Assembly: GCA_031263835.1 (NCBI GenBank)
Contig: JAISEZ010000052.1
Location: 1 to 6,242 of the forward strand
Direction of reading: 5' to 3'
Length of the DNA: 6,242 nucleotides
DNA from: Tannerella sp.
GTDB taxonomy: Bacteria > Bacteroidota > Bacteroidia > Bacteroidales > Tannerellaceae
Part shown: positions 5,198 to 6,242 of the stretch, piece by piece
Position numbering within the stretch: position 1 is the stretch's first letter
Layout: every line of letters starts with the position of its first letter
Notes under the pieces: generated by a model
Databases searched by the model: none
What the model was told of the DNA's origin: nothing
What the model saw: the letters and a program-made list of their open reading frames with translations, nothing else
Made by a program: the position numbers and the translations under genes

Positions 5198-5319
5198 AAA
5201 AAAACCTCCCTCAATCGTACGGCATACGGTATCCCGCTGCCGGGAATTTTCCGGTCGCCGTGCCGTTCGGCTGCGAATTGGATCGCCTGCTGATAAAGTG
5301 TTTGAATGTCATCTGTCAT
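5068..5319 (-). pseudogene. N-terminal remnant of an HD-domain (SpoT/MESH1-like) hydrolase
   Basis: The frame starts at ATG 5317-5319. Its first 35-40 residues (DDIQTLYQQAIQFAAERHGD, then RKIPGSGIPYAVRLREV) look like the start of small HD-domain phosphohydrolases related to the hydrolase domain of RelA/SpoT and MESH1, whose N-termini read like ALxFAxxxHxxQxxxGxxxPYxxHLxxV. The metal-binding histidine expected after PYxV is Arg here. Resemblance ends near 5203 at a nine-base A/T run (5196-5204); the remaining codons run into the 21-bp repeat and stop there at 83 codons. Real family members are about 150-200 residues with further HD and catalytic residues, none of which is present. It is therefore most likely a truncated, degenerate gene start. 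The family call is from recognition of one short segment and is moderate. Confidence 0.45.
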
Positions 5320-5385
5320 CTGTGAAATAGTTTGACAGTTCTTTTTACTGTTCCGAACCGGGTCAAGCCTGCAATGACGTTTTTT
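5320..5385. other. Gap between the HD remnant and the broken ATPase gene
   Basis: This short spacer contains a small inverted repeat, ACAGT (5335-5339) and ACTGT (5347-5351) with a 7-nt loop, 16 nt upstream of the remnant's ATG, and a T8 run at 5380-5387 on the plus strand. No gene, no clear TAnnTTTG box and no convincing terminator are seen. Confidence 0.4.
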
Positions 5386-6106
5386 TTAAACATGCTGTTT
5401 CAATATTTCTTCGAGCTGTCCTGCATAATAAAATGGCAGGTTGATTAACCTGAATTTTTTACCTCCCTGCGTTACGGCATCGTCAATAGAAAACGGCTGC
5501 GACCAGACTCTTACGGCTATGTTGTGCGGACACTCGTCCATAAACAGATGCAGGGATTTAAGTTTGGAACTGTGACCCGATTTCACTTCTACCGGAATAG
5601 CCATACCGTTGAATTTATACAGGAAATCGACCTCGGCTGAGGAGGATTCTTTTTCCCGACGCCAGAAGATGCGCGTGGTAAGCAAACTGTTATCAAGAGT
5701 TAGAAGCTCCTGCGCCACAATGTGCTCTGCTATTCTGCCCCGCCATAGAATCCGCAACGGCGGCGTGAATGTAATTTGCCTCTTCACAGAAATAGCGCAA
5801 AATCGCGACAGCCGGTTTGGAATACTGTATTTCGTCGATAAAGAGCAGCGTCGATTTGTCGGTTTTCATTACGCCATTATAGAAAAACAGGTCCGTAATC
5901 GTCTTTTGAACATCGTTTCCGGTTTCAAACAGCTGACGCTCGTTTTCGTTTTCCAGATTCAATTCCAGATAAACGTCATAATCTTTGGCAAGTTCGCGCA
6001 CAAGCGTTGTCTTGCCAACCTGCCTTGCCCCGCGCAAAACAAGCGGCTTCCGATAGTTGCTTTTACTCCATTTGCGCAGGTTTTCCAAAACGGTTCTTTG
6101 TATCAT
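5386..6106 (-). pseudogene. AAA_14/DUF4143-type ATPase, broken by internal deletion and frameshift
   Basis: Two overlapping minus-strand frames carry the two ends of one protein. The first (6106 down to 5693) starts IQRTVLENLRKWSKSNYRKP and has Walker A GARQVGKT (26-33) and Walker B LLFIDE (87-92), then LRYFCEEANYIH, where the family continues into the sensor region. The second frame, readable from 5787 to 5386, carries the C-terminal half: GRIAEHIVAQELL, then an EVDFLY...IPVEVKSG motif (a D...ExK nuclease-like signature) and the ending LINLPFYYAGQLEEIL. Intact family members as I recall them are near 390 residues; the span here holds only 240 codons, so roughly 150 codons between the domains are gone and the ends are out of phase. 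The junction lies near 5740-5765. The product would be a 137-residue truncated ATPase. These proteins are common multicopy ATPases in Bacteroidota, of unclear role. It has its own promoter upstream. Confidence 0.85.
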
Positions 6107-6126
6107 ATTATTCTGTTTTATGGCTG

Positions 6127-6159
6127 CAAAAGTAATTGTTTTCTTACTAAATCCGCAAA
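6127..6159 (-). promoter_or_regulatory. Promoter of the broken ATPase gene
   Basis: The minus strand reads TACTTTTG at 6127-6134 (TAnnTTTG -7) and TTTG at 6156-6159 (-33), separated by 21 bp. This is the most complete Bacteroidota promoter match in the window. The start site would lie near 6120, about 15 nt before the ATG. The -33 box is the edge of the proximal copy of a 20-bp repeat. Confidence 0.6.
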
Positions 6160-6208
6160 CTTTCAGGGTGAAAACCGTATTGACTTTACAAACTTTCAGG
6201 GTGAAAAC
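6156..6208. repeat. Two exact 20-bp direct repeats with internal dyad
   Basis: The 20-mer CAAACTTTCAGGGTGAAAAC occurs at 6156-6175 and 6189-6208, exact in both copies and 33 bp apart start to start (13-bp spacer). Each contains the dyad TTTCA-GGG-TGAAA. The proximal copy overlaps the -33 box of the ATPase promoter, so the pair resembles tandem operator sites spaced by about three helical turns. The rest of 6107-6242 shows no gene. Confidence 0.8.
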
Positions 6209-6242
6209 AGTTTCCGGTCTCCATTGTTTTTAAATTCCAATT

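Noticed and set aside
5364..5387. T8 run preceded by GTCA...TGAC as a plus-strand terminator
   Set aside because: The stem is only 4 bp, and no plus-strand gene ends nearby.

Overview
The window looks like chromosomal DNA of a Bacteroidota bacterium, probably order Bacteroidales. The protein families (a DUF4369/TlpA-like lipoprotein, a SIS-only arabinose-5-phosphate isomerase, an AAA_14/DUF4143 ATPase) fit this, and so do several upstream regions carrying the phylum's -7 promoter element TAnnTTTG. Shine-Dalgarno sequences are mostly absent. GC content is moderate in genes, with AT-rich promoter gaps. The genus cannot be read from the sequence.

Layout. Positions 1-2583 are all on the minus strand: the 5' end of phoU (cut by the window edge), a HIT-family nucleotide hydrolase/transferase, greA, and a thioredoxin-fold lipoprotein that lacks the CxxC redox motif. 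Heptamer arrays (CACTAAC-like) lie on both sides of the HIT gene. greA is preceded by a promoter, then an intrinsic terminator, then a ribosome binding site, which suggests premature termination in its leader. At 2584-2664 a compact divergent promoter region separates the lipoprotein gene from a tight plus-strand operon at 2665-4822: arabinose-5-phosphate isomerase (Kdo/LPS precursor supply), a PfkB-family sugar kinase, and epoxyqueuosine reductase QueH (tRNA queuosine). The gaps between these genes are 4 and 9 nt.

The right end, 4823-6242, is an accessory-looking, decaying stretch. It holds a 21-bp tandem repeat array with three near-identical long palindromes, the apparent N-terminal remnant of an HD-domain (SpoT/MESH1-like) hydrolase, and a DUF4143-type ATPase gene broken by an internal deletion and frameshift. 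Two copies of a 20-bp direct repeat with internal dyad symmetry overlap or adjoin the ATPase promoter.

No complete novel multi-gene system is visible. The best candidates for something undescribed are the 21-bp palindromic/heptapeptide array, the greA leader terminator, the heptamer arrays around the HIT gene, and the paired dyad repeats at the ATPase promoter.
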